Positions 1-11,882 of a stretch of 64,000 nt of DNA are shown piece after piece. The notes beneath the pieces were generated by a model, which did not search any database, had not been told where the DNA came from, and saw nothing but the letters and a program-made list of their open reading frames with translations. A program made the position numbers and the translations under genes. Every line of letters starts with the position of its first letter. Position 1 is the first letter of the stretch. The DNA comes from Phycomyces blakesleeanus NRRL 1555(-) (lineage: Eukaryota; Mucoromycota; Mucoromycetes; Mucorales; Phycomycetaceae), in NCBI RefSeq assembly GCF_001638985.1, contig NW_017265150.1, forward strand, positions 124,001 through 188,000. Direction: 5' to 3'.

Positions 1-1140
1 TATCTGGACTACGGATCTTGGATACAAATGCAAGTGTTTCACCTATATAAAAACACAAAAAAAAGGGTGAGTGATCAATGATGTATGTGCAAGTAAATTT
101 GTAACATTTATATAAAAGATTATCAAGATTGATCAATTGAGTGATGGAATTTACCGTCAGCTGAGATGTCAAAATCAGAAGCATCGCCCATAGGGAATCC
201 AGGGGATTGCTGCAATATACAATATAAAACAAAATATATATGGGCATTATTATTATTTCTGTTTTTTTTTTTTTAAAAAAAAAAATAGATATATTTTGTG
301 TAAAATGCATACCAATGCGGTGCCTTTAAGGAGGTTGATGGTGTTGTTTCCAACGGTATACTTTCCATCGTTTTCAAGTTGAACGACAAAGATATTGTTC
401 ACCTTTTCTGGAACAAATGTATCCCAGTGTCTATATGCACACAAGAGACATATAAAAAGAAAATAGCCATAATTAAGCGGACTGAAGAGCACCAGAGACA
501 ACAACGTACCTAACCATAAGCTGGTCATAGACTAGTCCGGTATCTTTCTTGGTCTCCTTCAGCACCTTGTCCTTTTGCTTGGCATCCTCGAGCGAGCCAC
601 CGGGGTAGACGGACGCTGAGAACACAAGCAGGCTTTTTTTGTGGTTGTATTTGATATTTCCGAAAGCGATAGGGAATTCGGTCAGAGCATACGAGTCACC
701 GCTCTCCAGGTTCAATACATGGAGCTGGTCCACATCCACACCCGCAGTGTGTTGAATGTAGGCAATGTTTTCATTGTCCAAAAAGAAAGGTTCGCTTTGG
801 GTGCTATCGGATGAGGCGTCTGTCAGGGACTTCACGATATCTGTTTCAAGATCCAACAAAAGGAGCTGGCGCAAGGTCTAAGGAATCAATAAAGAGACAA
901 GAAAAGGTATGGTATCAGCAGATGTATTGCATGTTGCCAGCGGTTTGATTCTTGCTTTACTTTGTCCTGCTTAGAGTCATAGACCGATTGCGTGTAGACA
1001 GCCAGGCTACCGTTTGGTGAGGCCGATAGACCTGAAGGACGAGGAAGAGTGACGATGTCAAGTGGAGTGATAGCTTGTGTTTGTGCCATTACAAGTGGAG
1101 CGAGAAGTAAGAGCCAAAATGGCCACGTATATCTGGCCAT
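1..1140 (-). CDS. Secreted dipeptidyl-peptidase 5-like serine peptidase (family S9), 5' part only
   Basis: Five exons fit by splice sites and phase: 1140-961, 877-about 511, 430-313, 209-155, and 42 running off the left edge. The N-terminus is a clear signal peptide: a short basic start, then a Leu-rich core ending MAQTQA. After it come the beta-propeller N-domain motifs of the DPP5/acylaminoacyl-peptidase group: LPRPSGLSASPNGSLAVY, then RHWDTFVPEK near residue 190 and SDFDISADGETLAF. The catalytic hydrolase domain lies outside the window, so activity cannot be judged. In fungi this group removes dipeptides from peptides outside the cell or in the secretory system. The start is the first ATG of the open frame and gives the signal peptide. 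The DPP5-like call is good; the exact substrate is unknown. Confidence 0.82.
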
Positions 1141-2977
1141 CGCGTCTTAATTAACTAGCAAAGAAGTCGGCGAAGAAAAAGGGAAAAAAAAAGCTATATA
1201 TATATGAAAGAATAAGGAAGTTGGGGATGACCGAAAAAGGCTTTTTATTTCATTTTGAGAAGAAGAAGGTCCGATCAGACGGAGCAAGCCAACGCGTCCC
1301 ATTGTATACCGGTTTTTTATTTATTTATTTTTATAGAAAGCTCACAAAGTAAGTAGATTTATATTAGTAATAGAAAGATTGTTGGTTTCAATCATTCAAT
1401 ACAAGTATCGCTCAGTTGGCTAGCAGCATACACGATACTGGCCTACTATCTTCGTTCCACTAATCAAGTCTCACTTGGCTGACACAATGAGAACCTTAAT
1501 GCTGTATTTTCAGGATCTTTCTTTGCTTTAAATTGATGTCGGAGAACGTCTAATTGGTCAGCAATGGCGCGACAGGGGAAGAAGAGTGTTCATTCAAAGT
1601 ATATGCTGTACTCTGATCAATAAATTACCTCTTTTCTTACACTTTCAAAAGCCACTCTGATCAGTAATCTACTATATACATATATATATTATATTGTAAA
1701 CAGAATAAATTGGTAATACGCATGGATATGGCCTATATACTTTATTCATTGTCTTTCAGCCGATAAGCTATAATTCAAAATAATCAGCAGTATATAATTT
1801 ATGTCCTAATTAATTTGCAAATGAAGATCTAAAATCTGGTAATATTTGTAATCAATACACACACACACAAGCATACATTCTTCAAAGGCTATTTACATCT
1901 CAAATAGTAAAAATCATTAACCACATTTTCTGACCACTATATATATATTACCGGATATCCGGATTCCCGGATCCTTTTCTTGACATGTAAAAATAAAACA
2001 GTACACCAAGGCACCGGTCGTCAATTTATGTAGTGTAGCCAATAAACACCAGTCTGTATTTTTGGGTGAGAGAAACGACTGGCCTTTTACTTTATATCTT
2101 ATAAAAAAATATATTATACAAGCTCAACTTTTTATATAGCAAAAAAAAGGGAAAATGTCAATAGATGCGAATTGGAGAGTATACGACGAGGTTAAGCCCA
2201 ATGGCCAAAGAAAATGATAATAATAATAAAGGAGTTTATGTACCTAAAACGAAACACTATAGCAAAATAGATCGATTCATTATCCTTGCACACGTATATA
2301 AAAGACACCAATGTGCTATTTAAAAGGAGAAAAATAAGGTTGACTAACAAACTCTACTAAATTTCTATTTAAGATTTATTGTATTAGAGTTTTTAGGTGA
2401 GCATAAAAGGAACAAGAAAAGAGACGTCTTATTCCTAATACACCAAGTTATATATATATATATATATATATCATTCAAATCGCTATAAGGGATGCTTGAA
2501 AATGAAATCCTTTTATTAGCTCTGCGTGTTAGTTGTATTATACAAGGGGTATAAGGAATATATATACGCTAGATAGTATAAGAAGAAGACAAAAAAGGTC
2601 CTAATGCACTTATAGGATATATATATATTGCTTTTGATTCCATGTTGTTCCTATTCAAGTTCCCCTTGCCTTGCTTTACTTTTTGCGCAGTCTTTTAATA
2701 TATTCTCAATTGTGTTCTATAAATGCCACAGTATCACCCTGATCTTAGGCCAAGCAAATAGTTACTTGTATGCACTATATCATGCTCTAAACACTAGAAA
2801 GCAACAATAACGTTAACTGGCAGTCTTCTCTCCTTCCCCTTTCCCTTTCCCCTTTCTCTCTCTCTCTCTCTTGACACAACTCTTTTTTTTTCTTTTTCTT
2901 CTTTTGTTGTACAACACTTCTTGGTTAAAGTGTGACTTTTTCTCGAGTTCCTGTCTTTTCACCAATAGTTCCAAAGT
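1141..2977. other. Intergenic spacer between divergent genes (about 1.8 kb)
   Basis: AT-rich, with several (TA)n runs, for example near 1675-1700 and 2450-2470, and a palindromic CCGGAT cluster at 1951-1974. The last 150 bp before 2978 are CT-rich, as in a fungal promoter. No ORF here has coding character. It should hold both promoters. Confidence 0.7.
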
Positions 2978-3763
2978 ATGTCAACCACTGCCGAACCTTC
3001 TCTCCTTAGCCAAGGTTTTTCAAGTCAGATAACTACTCTTCTAAAGGGATTAAAGCAACAGCTAAAACAACTAGAGTATGTAAATTCACTCATTCACTCG
3101 CTCATTCTAAACGACCAAATATGTTTATTAACATGTCTGATTTAGGCATGACCAACAGACCCTAAGTGATGGAATTACCGAGGCAGTTTCGGCTGCAATT
3201 TCAGAAGAAGAGTTGGCAGATATAAAGGCCAATGTAAGAAGATTTAATTGACTATATATACGGAACCATATCATTTAATTCTTTCTTTTTTTTGCAAATG
3301 AACTTATTGGATGAAATGTTAGATGGCCAAAGTAGCTGTGTATCACACAAAGATCCTTTCCTTACAATCTACCATGACAATGTTGACAGCACGTTCTAAA
3401 CAGCTTCAGTTCAAAGCAGACAAATTGAAATCAACCAAGGAACACTATCTTTCACAAGTTGATGAGATTCGTCGAATGGAACAGGCGAAGGATCAGGACA
3501 TTGCAGCCAAGGTTACTAGTTTAAGCCCTAGTAGTAGTTACAGCCCACTAAAGACAAGTGTTGAGATGGATGATGATGATCAATCAGAAACGATGCCCGA
3601 GATTTCCAAGTCAATGACAATGCCAGTAATCAGCAAAGCCAAGACATTGACCAAGACCAAGACCAAAAAGAAGAAATTAAGAGTAAGGGAGGTAGAGATT
3701 GGAGAAGACGCCTCACCAGCGTGGGTTCCTAAGAGTGCTCAGCGCGAGACAACGCGTCCATAA
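2978..3763 (+). CDS. BLOC-1 subunit 6 (pallidin)-like coiled-coil protein
   Basis: Three exons (2978-3075, 3146-3233, 3323-3763) join in phase to give 208 residues. The N-terminal half carries the heptad-like stretch LLKGLKQQLKQLEHDQQTL. The middle segment, YHTKILSLQSTMTMLTARSKQLQFKADKLK, aligns in spacing with the pallidin core (YHxKLxxIxxxMxxLxxxxxxLKxRAxKLQ). The tail from about residue 130 is Ser/Lys-rich and low complexity, ending in a basic TKTKTKKKK block. BLOC-1 subunits help sort cargo to lysosome-related organelles and, in fungi, act on endosomes. The gene converges on eIF2 beta, with 195 bp between their stop codons. The family call rests on this one coiled-coil region, so another short coiled-coil family (Snapin/KxDL-like) is possible. 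Confidence 0.6.
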
Positions 3764-3958
3764 GAATGTTTTCGTGTCTTCTTTGTTTTTTTCTTTTGTT
3801 TTTAATGTATAGAAAAATATTCAAAAAAAAAAGTATGGTCTTTGTTTGTTTGTTTGATATACAAATGTTCGTCCTTTTTTATAATAATAATAATAGATAG
3901 ATAGACAAATTCATCTTGTGTTTCACATTACAACCCACAACATCACATAACATCACAT

Positions 3959-5351
3959 CTATGCTCTCAATGCACGTCTGTCTTCCTTGGTCTGTGCCTT
4001 GAAACCAGCCTTGATAGCAGATACGGAACGAGTAGATCCACAGGACTCGCACTGTACAAAGTACAGACGGTTATCCTTTGTCATAAGAGTATCAGGAGAC
4101 TTGCAAGTCTTGCAAGTAACGTATTCAACTGTAGATAATTTTAGATAAATAATAAAAAGAGTTAGATTTTTTTCTTTCTTTCCACAATATACAATAGATT
4201 TCCCATTCTATATAGTTTGTTGTTTTCTGTTTACCAATATAATGACGGAGAACGTTTTCGATCTGCTTCTGCTGGAAACGACCCTTGATAATCAAACGCT
4301 GTGCACCATCAACAGATCCATTGGTACCCAATTCTGCAAACAAAAACTGGATAATATGTTCGGGTTGACGATGGAGACTGCGCAACAAGAGTTTAGTTTT
4401 TTTTATCTTGGTTTTAGTTCCACGCATCAGTTCCCGCACCAAACCGAGCCAAACCAATGTATATATATATATATATATATATATTACTTACCGTTTTCCG
4501 ATATCTGTAACGTTGGCAAAGATGGTCTTCTTGTTACCTTCACGGTGAATGGAAGGAGGAACAATGGTGTATCTCTTTTTGTCACCAGCCAACTCGGGGT
4601 TGTTTTGTCTGAGGATCTTGAAGACACGACCGAGGAGCTCATCATAGGTGTAGTCTCTGTCGCTCTTAAGCCATGAATCACCACTCTCTTCCTTGGGTGC
4701 GTCCTCTTCTTCCAAAGCCTCATCTGCATTCTCGTCAGCAAGATCAGCCTCGAACTCGGCCATACTCTTCTTCTTCTTCTTCTTTTTCTTCAATTCTCCA
4801 AAGTCAAGGTCTTCCTCCTTTCCTTCAGGTGCAGGGGATGATTCCTCTGCGGCAGACTCCTATTTACGCGAAGTTGGTCAGTTTAATTACCCACACACAC
4901 ACAGTAATATCTCACTTAAAAATACGTACTTCAATAGGCTTAGACTTCTTCTTCTTCTTTTTCTTCAAGTCAGCAAACATAGCCTCGGGATCTTCCTCAG
5001 CTTCGGCATCTAGATTTCATTCATCCATCCATTCATCCATCTGTCAGTTTTTCTTCTTTTTTCTTTTATTGTTTTTGGTGGAATGCCAAGCTAATTAATT
5101 TTAATGTTTACCCTTTTGAACGGGTTCGACAATCTTCTCTTCAACAGGTTCGGGAATTTCCTCTTCGAAATCAACCTTCTTCTTAGACTTCTTCTTTTTC
5201 TTCAACTTGGAGAAATCCAACTAATTGAGCGGAAAAAAATACAAAAAAATGTGGATGTGAGGAGACTGCTTTAGAGATGGAGTTAATGAATGTTCGTAAT
5301 TACCTCCTCATCAAATTGGTCCTTGACAGGCTCTTTCTCGTTATCCGACAT
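3959..5351 (-). CDS. SUI3: Translation initiation factor eIF2 subunit beta
   Basis: Six exons on the minus strand, with ATG at 5351-5349 and stop at 3961-3959. The N-terminal half shows the three lysine blocks typical of eIF2 beta ([27 protein letters not shown]), which bind eIF5 and eIF2B epsilon, separated by acidic linkers. The C-terminal half has the conserved [22 protein letters not shown], then [22 protein letters not shown], and a C4 zinc ribbon (CKTC and CESC, about 20 residues apart), ending in DRRALRA. The protein belongs to the eIF2 ternary complex that delivers initiator tRNA to the 40S subunit. Introns separate almost every N-terminal lysine block. Family assignment is secure. 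Confidence 0.95.
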
Positions 5352-5688
5352 GACTTGATCAAAAAAGGAAACTATGGCCTATGTTTTTTGTTGGACGTTT
5401 TTCAACACTGAAAAAAAATAGAGCACGCTATATGCACCACAATGTCTAAGCCAAAACAGACGACGTCGTCAGTGACGTACTCATGTTTAGAGGTCCGCAT
5501 TTACTCGCCGATAGCCATATTCATCCAAATTCAGTAAAGAAGACCATCCGTGCACCAGGAGAGAGAGAGGTGTAAAGATAAAGAAAGAAAGGAAAACAGT
5601 TGGTGATTGTATCAACCAAACATTAGCAAGGTGTTGTATTAATCATGAGCCAGTATTTCTCTTTCTCCATATTCCTTTTCTTTTTGAG

Positions 5689-5766
5689 CTTGTACTTGTG
5701 CTTGTGCTTGTGCCTGTGATTGTGCTTGTACTTGTGCTTGTGCTTGTGCTTGTGATTGTGCCTGTA
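5689..5766. repeat. TTGTGC-type hexanucleotide microsatellite
   Basis: About 13 imperfect 6-bp units on the plus strand (CTTGTG with CTTGTA, CCTGTG and ATTGTG variants). In one minus-strand frame it reads as an alternating His-Lys run. Confidence 0.9.
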
Positions 5767-6519
5767 TTTTTGCTTGTCTATCAATTTGTTCATTTTTGGC
5801 CCAGTATCATTTATAATTTTTTTTCTTTCAGGATTTGTAGTAAGAATATCAAGTGCACCAAGGTTTAGTTTACTATGAAGATCTATATACACAAAATAAG
5901 GTGTAAATTTTAATGGGCACAAGAAAAGCTTCCTGGATGTTAAAATAAACTCATATGCAAAAAATAAAATAAAAATAAAATGACCAAAAAATAAATAAAA
6001 AATAAATAAAAACAAGGTATTTTGAGAAGCAGAATAAATGACACCAATAGCATCAGAGCCAATAACCTCCCCCACACCTCCACCCCTTTTCTTATTCCTC
6101 TTCTTTTTCTTCTTACTCTCCCCTTCTTATTCTTCTTTTTTTCTTCTTCTTTTACTTCACCTTTGATCCTCTACCCACACCTCCTCTTCTTCTTCTTTGT
6201 CTTCTTTGTCTTCTTTGTCCTCTTCAATCTTTCTCTCACTTGATATCTATATTTCTTCCTTGTGTCTATCTCGCTGCTCCTTAATCTCTTCATTTACCTT
6301 CCAGTCTATCTGTCTGTGTAGATGTTCTTTCTATTACCATAGATAAAAGCTTGGCTTCTTTTTAAAAGTAATCTGTTCTGCGTTATTCTTGTTGCTTTTT
6401 ATTTGATTTTATTCTGTTAAATAATTATTATTTGTCTTCTTTATTTCGCCTTTTCTTTATTTTTTCTTTGATTTCTCTGTTTATCTTTTTTCTTTTTTTA
6501 AAAAAAAGAAAGAAAAACA

Positions 6520-6557
6520 AAACAAACAAACAAGCAAGCAAACAAACAAACAAACAA
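6520..6557 (+). repeat. CAAA/CAAG tetranucleotide run in a 5' leader
   Basis: About nine 4-bp units end some eight bases before the ATG at 6565. This A/C-rich, poorly folding sequence is very probably transcribed as the 5' UTR. Confidence 0.8.
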
Positions 6558-6564
6558 AATCTAC

Positions 6565-7809
6565 ATGCAAAACCCTGCACGTCTCTCACAGGCTAGCAAT
6601 AGCAGCAGTCTGTCTTCTTACCCATCTCTCGATCGAAATCCCCAATTGAGTGAAACAACCGTCGATGACGATGAATCATGTTACATCCCGCTGGACATGA
6701 CAGGTGACACGGATGCCGACAAGGACCTTGTCATTATGTCCCTGTACGAATCCTTGCACATCCACAAGAAGTTTCTCGGGAGCTTTCATATGCAGCAAGA
6801 AAAAGAAATCCTGGCTCGACAGGAACAAGAGGAGGACGAATTACATGTAACCAAGGATGCCCTTTTATCAACCCAAAAAGAAAAAGAAATCGCAGACAGT
6901 GCACTCGCAGAGCAGCAGCAGCGGTACGAGCAACTCGAGCAATCATATCAAGCTCTGGTCCAAGAACACAGTCTCCAAAAAGAAGAGTTCAAGAAGATGG
7001 AAAAAAACTTTTATTCTTATATGCGTTCTGTACGAGCAACGGATGACGACCTGTCAACAATCCAGTCCGAGTTTACCCACATTTCAAGTCAGCTGAATAA
7101 TATGTGCATGTCTCTCAAGTCCAGTATTGATCGAACAAAGGCAACCGCATTTGTGTTTGCAAGATGGCCAGACAAACGAGCGATTATGGAGGAGCATATG
7201 TTGAAAGAAAATAACAATAACAATAACAATAATAACAGTAACAGTAATGAAGGACTCGAGACAAGTTACCTCACTCTCTTAACTGAAAAATACCTTTTTG
7301 AGAGTCTTTTAGCGGAGATACTCAACCAACCTGTCCATCTGGGAGTATCGATTAATGATGCATTTCGACAATTGTCAGATTGGATCAAGCCTCGTAATCC
7401 AGAATGGACACTTCGGCTAAGACAGCAACTAAGTGCTCTGGTGGTCAAGCAGGCAGACGATGAGCAACCTGCAATCGTACAGGCCATGTCTCAATTGGTC
7501 GATGACATCATGGCTGGGCTTGGGTCAATGTACCCGACCATTCATACCGACAGCAGGCACCGGGGCAAGATTGAGACAATTGTCGCAAGGGCCGCCCATC
7601 TTAATCTTGCAATCAAAGGCCAGGATATTGACATTGGGACTGTGCCAGTTGCAGAAGGCGCTGTATTTGATTCTACATTAATGAAGGCTGCGGGTCGAGG
7701 AAAGCCCCAGGGAAAAGTATTATTGGTGATTTCACCTCTGTTTATGGCTCACGATCCCAAGGACAGTGAACATGGGTTCCTGATCCGCGCAAAGGTGTTC
7801 TGCGTCTGA
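6565..7809 (+). CDS. Coiled-coil protein of unknown function, 414 residues
   Basis: A single-exon gene I cannot assign to a named family. Residues 1-35 are Ser-rich and low complexity. Residues about 55-155 form a long Glu/Gln/Lys coiled coil (EKEIADSALAEQQQRYEQLEQ and neighbours). Next comes a helical segment, DDLSTIQSEFTHISSQLNNMCMSLKSSIDR, then FVFARWPDK. An Asn run at about 217-226 comes from AAC/AAT repeats. The rest looks globular: SYLTLLTEKYLFESLLAEIL, then NDAFRQLSDWIKPRNPEW, ending in HGFLIRAKVFCV. The layout resembles uncharacterised fungal coiled-coil proteins, but I claim no function. The CT-rich promoter and CAAA leader immediately upstream support this start. Confidence 0.8.
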   Translation: MQNPARLSQASNSSSLSSYPSLDRNPQLSETTVDDDESCYIPLDMTGDTDADKDLVIMSLYESLHIHKKFLGSFHMQQEKEILARQEQEEDELHVTKDALLSTQKEKEIADSALAEQQQRYEQLEQSYQALVQEHSLQKEEFKKMEKNFYSYMRSVRATDDDLSTIQSEFTHISSQLNNMCMSLKSSIDRTKATAFVFARWPDKRAIMEEHMLKENNNNNNNNNSNSNEGLETSYLTLLTEKYLFESLLAEILNQPVHLGVSINDAFRQLSDWIKPRNPEWTLRLRQQLSALVVKQADDEQPAIVQAMSQLVDDIMAGLGSMYPTIHTDSRHRGKIETIVARAAHLNLAIKGQDIDIGTVPVAEGAVFDSTLMKAAGRGKPQGKVLLVISPLFMAHDPKDSEHGFLIRAKVFCV

Positions 7810-7951
7810 ATAAAAGCGTCACACTTGTCTGTCTTGACTTTTTTCCTCCTCTTGTGTTCGCCTGTCTTTCAAAATAGGCGGAATAATTTTTCGCTCTAGA
7901 TTTTTATTTGTTTGTTTGTTTTCTCTCTCCTACACGGAACAACCTGCAGCC

Positions 7952-10900
7952 ATGGCACAAGCACTCGTCTCTGCTGATGTCCTCCAGCAACTTACTCCCA
8001 TGTTGGCGAGCCTTCTCTCGTCTGATAACAACGCAAGGTGAATGAGATACAGAAGAAGAAGAAGGAGAAAATTTTTTCCACAAGATTGCATTATATATAT
8101 ATAAATAAAAGAAAATAAGGTCCATTATTAACCCTTTAGAATAATTACAGATCGGCTGCCGAGACCCAGTTAAATGACCAATGGGTGGCCCAGCAACCTG
8201 ATCTTCTCTTGCTCGGTCTGGCCCAGTTCGTTGCCCAGAACCCTGAAGTTCAGGTAAACTCTTAAACTCAAAAAAAAAATTACAACTACGCACTTACTGA
8301 CAAGATGTTTCTTTTTTTATTATTATTATTTTGGTTTGATATACACTAAATAATCAACAACAAAACAGCTTCGTTCCCACTGCAGTATTCTTATCCGTCG
8401 CTTGGCCTTTAAGCAATACTCGTCTAGCTCCAACCCTGAAAGCCGTTTATGGGATATGGTCCAGGACAACTCCCGTCGTGGTGTCAAGGAACTTTTGTTG
8501 ATGGCTTTGGCTAACGAAATGGACCAGAGCGCCCGTCACAAGGTTGCCGACACTATCGCAGAGATTGCCCGGTCTGAATTGGCTGATGATGGTAATAATA
8601 GAAGTGATAATTTTTTTATGATGTAGAAATGAGAAAGAGAGCGAATACATATATACACCAAACAGACTTTTCTTTCTTTCCTTTTCTAATACAAACAAAA
8701 CATAATTGGTTTTTGGGACTTTTTAGAAAAGTGGGACAATCTTCTTGAGTCTCTGTTCAAGTGCAGTCAATCTCCTCACGCTGCCCACCGTGAATCTGCT
8801 TTCCGTGTGTTTGCTTCCGTACCAGGACTTATCTCTGACCAGAACAACGATATCCTTAAATCTGTGTTCCTTGCCAGTCTTACTGATGCCGAAAGCCAGG
8901 AAGTTCGCTTGGAAGCCATGAAGGCTGCTGCTGCCTATATTATCCAAGCTGATGAGCCCACCCAGAAGAGTCTTGGATCTCTTATGCCCCAAATGTTGGA
9001 TGTAAGTATTGAAGATAAACAAAAGAGTGCCCATTTGCCGTACGATGTAGTGCGGCGTTGTGTGGTCCGGTCTGCTTTATTAGTCATATATCATAATCGT
9101 ACTTGTTCATTCTTACTTATCTTTCTCTTCGTCTTTTCTTTTCTTTTCTCTGTGGGTTAATTGCCATTAGCCTCTTTCACCCATCATCGCTGCTCGTGAC
9201 GATCCCACTCTTGTTGAAGGACTTATTGTTCTTATCGAGTTGGCTGACAACTGCCCTCGTCTTTTCCGTCCTGTTCTCGCAAATGTTTTGTCTGTAATGG
9301 TCGGCATTGCAAAGGATAAGTCGTTCGAGGACCGCACACGTCAGACTGCCCTTGAACTTCTCTTGACCCTTGCTGAGGCTGCTCCCGGTATGGTTCGAAA
9401 GGTTCCCAACTTTGCATCCGAAATCATCCCTGTAGCTATGGAAATGACCACTGATATTGAAGATGATGAGGACTGGTATACAACTGAAGATGTATGTTTC
9501 ATATATATATATATATATACGCATAATGCAACCTATTGGAAGAGAGACTAGGGCAAACCTTTTTTTAACAAACTTTCTATCTTTTTATAGCTCACTGAGG
9601 ATGATAACGAAGAAAACTATGTGATGGGAGAAAGCACTTTGGACAGAATGGCTAGAACTCTCGGTGGAAAGATTATTGTTCCTGTTGCGTTCCAGTTTAT
9701 TCCTCAGATGTTGCAGTCGGGTGAATGGCAGCAGCGCAGAGCCGCATTGATGGCAATTTCCTCTATTGGTGAAGGATGTGTCAAAGCATTGAAGCCTGAG
9801 TTGGGTAACATTATCCAGATGATCTTGCCATCCTTCAAGGACGCTCATCCCCGTGTTCGCTATGCTGCTTGTAACGCAATGGGTCAGATGTCAACTGATT
9901 TCTCGCCCTACCTCCAGAAGCACTTCCACCAGGCTGTGATCACTGCTCTTTTGCCTGTCATGGAAGATAGCACCCAGCCTCGCGTACAGGCCCATGCCGC
10001 CGCCGCAATGGTCAACTTCTGCGAGGAGACCGATAAGTCTATCCTTGATCCTTATCTCGACGCTATCTTTGAACGTCTGCTCGTGTTGCTCAAGACTCCT
10101 AAGATCTACGTCCAGGAGCAGGCTATCACTACAATTGCCACCGTTGCTGACTGTGCCGAAGACAAGTTTATCAAGTACCACAGTGTCATCATGCCTCTCT
10201 TGCTCGACGCCCTTCGTCAGGCCACAGACAAGCAATACCGCCTTTTGCGCTGCAGAGCAATCGAGTGTGCTTCGCTCATCGGTCTTGCTGTTGGAAAGGA
10301 GGTTTTCACCCCCTACACCCAGACCTTTATCAACATTCTTGCCGAAATCCAGCAGATGCCCACTGAGGCTGATGATTCCCAGACAACATATTTGCTTGCT
10401 GCTTGGGCCCGTATGTGCAAGATGATGGGCCAGGACTTCCTGCCTTACTTGCCTAACATCATGCCCCCTCTGCTCCAGTCTGCTCAGCTTGTACCTGAAA
10501 TCACTCTCGTCGATGTTGAGGATGACGATGTCGAAGCCAAGTATCCTACTGATGATGGCTGGGAGTTTGTCGGTATCAACGGACAACAGGTCGGTATCAA
10601 GACCTCTGTGTTGGAAGAAAAGCACACTGCTATTGAGATGTTGTTGAGCTATGCTCGTGATCTTGGAGCTGGTTTCCTTCCCTACGTTGCCCCTGTCCTG
10701 GAAATTGCGCTTCCCCTTCTCAAGTTTTACTTCCACGATGATGTACGCCACGCCGCTGCTGCTCTTATTCCTCTCCTGCTCAAGGATGCCAAGGATGCCA
10801 ATGTAGCCCAGGTTGAACTTGCCAACATGTGGACCACAATCTTTGAAAAGCTTGTCAAAATCATGCAGATTGAGGACGATGTCGCATTCTTGTCTCAGGT

Positions 10901-11882
10901 TTACACCACCTTCTACGAGTGTGTAGATGTTCTTGGTGAGAACTGCTTGCTTCCTGCCCAGCTCGAGGCTTTCAACAAGGCAAACGAGGAGCAGCTCAAG
11001 AAATTCCTCGAGCGTCTTTCTTCTCGCGAGGCTGACAAGCAGAGCGGTGATTATGAGGCCGATGATGAAGAACAGCGTGCAGAGGAAGAAGAGCTTGAGG
11101 AGGAAGCTTTGGGAGAATTGGCCCGCGCCATGCAAGCCATCTTCAAATCCCAGGGTGCTGGATATCTGCCTTACTTTGACAAGCTTTTGCCTTTGGTGAC
11201 CCAGTTTCTCGGACACCCCAACACAAGTGCTCGCCAGTGGAGTATCTGTGTGTTCGACGACGTAGTAGAATACACCGGACCCAACTCCTTCAACTACTCT
11301 AGCTACTTCTTGCCCGCCGTCATGGCAGGTTTGGCTGATCCTGCCTTTGAGGTGCGTCAGGCAGCTGCTTATGGCGTCGGTATTTGGGGTCAGTTTGGTG
11401 GTCCCCAGTTCGCTGATGCATGCGTTGCCGCGTTGGAGCCTTTGTTTGCTATGATCAACTCTCCAAATGCTCGCGAAGAGGGCGAGGTCTATGCCACAGA
11501 AAACGCCATCTCTGCTATTGCAAAGATCTGCAAATATAACGGTTCCAAGACCAATGTTAACCAAGTATTGAGTGCTTGGTTCTCTACCCTTCCTATCCTC
11601 AATGATGACCAGGAAGCACCCTTTGTTTATACTTACCTCCTTGATCTCCTTGAAGCACACCACCCAAGTATCCTTGGTCCCAACAACGACAACATTGTTG
11701 GTCTCGTCAAGATTTTTGCTCAGGTACTTGCTTCTGATATCCTCCAACCTACCCTTGCTGCTCGCATGGTGAACAGTCTCAAGGTCATTCTTGCTGGTGT
11801 TGATGAAGCTACACGGACACAGCTTTGGAGTGTAATCTCCCCTGAGAACAGAGCCATTCTCCAGAAGAAGGGTTACGTATAA
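7952..11882 (+). CDS. KAP121: Importin beta-family karyopherin Kap121 / importin-5
   Basis: Six exons (7952-8037, 8151-8253, 8369-8591, 8727-9001, 9171-9491, 9591-11882) join in phase to 1099 residues, matching Kap121/IPO5 (about 1090-1100). HEAT repeats run throughout. Recognisable family stretches are QLRSHCSILIRRLAFKQ (the importin-beta N-terminal type), TEDDNEENYVMGESTLDRMARTLGGK, and the PRVRYAACNAMGQMSTDF repeat that binds cargo. An acidic loop near residue 630 (EEEELEEEALGELARAMQ) is also typical. It imports ribosomal proteins and other cargo with PY- or Lys-rich signals under control of Ran-GTP. The long sixth exon carries a 694-codon antisense frame that is only a codon-bias shadow. 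The call is very secure. Confidence 0.96.

Larger units (their letters stand above)
5352..6564. other. Divergent spacer with hexamer repeat, CT-rich tracts and CAAA leader
   Basis: This spacer is the promoter region of eIF2 beta (leftward) and of the coiled-coil gene (rightward). It holds a TTGTGC-type hexamer array at 5689-5766, a long CT-rich tract at about 6060-6490, and a CAAA/CAAG tetranucleotide run just before the ATG at 6565. The 150-residue minus-strand frame at 5623-6075 crosses low-complexity DNA and has no clear start context, so I did not call it a gene. Confidence 0.6.

Noticed and set aside
1401..1490. tRNA-like A-box (GCTCAGTTGGCTAGCAGC)
   Set aside because: No matching B-box at the right distance, and the flanks do not form an acceptor stem. 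It looks like a chance hairpin (GTATCG/CGATAC).
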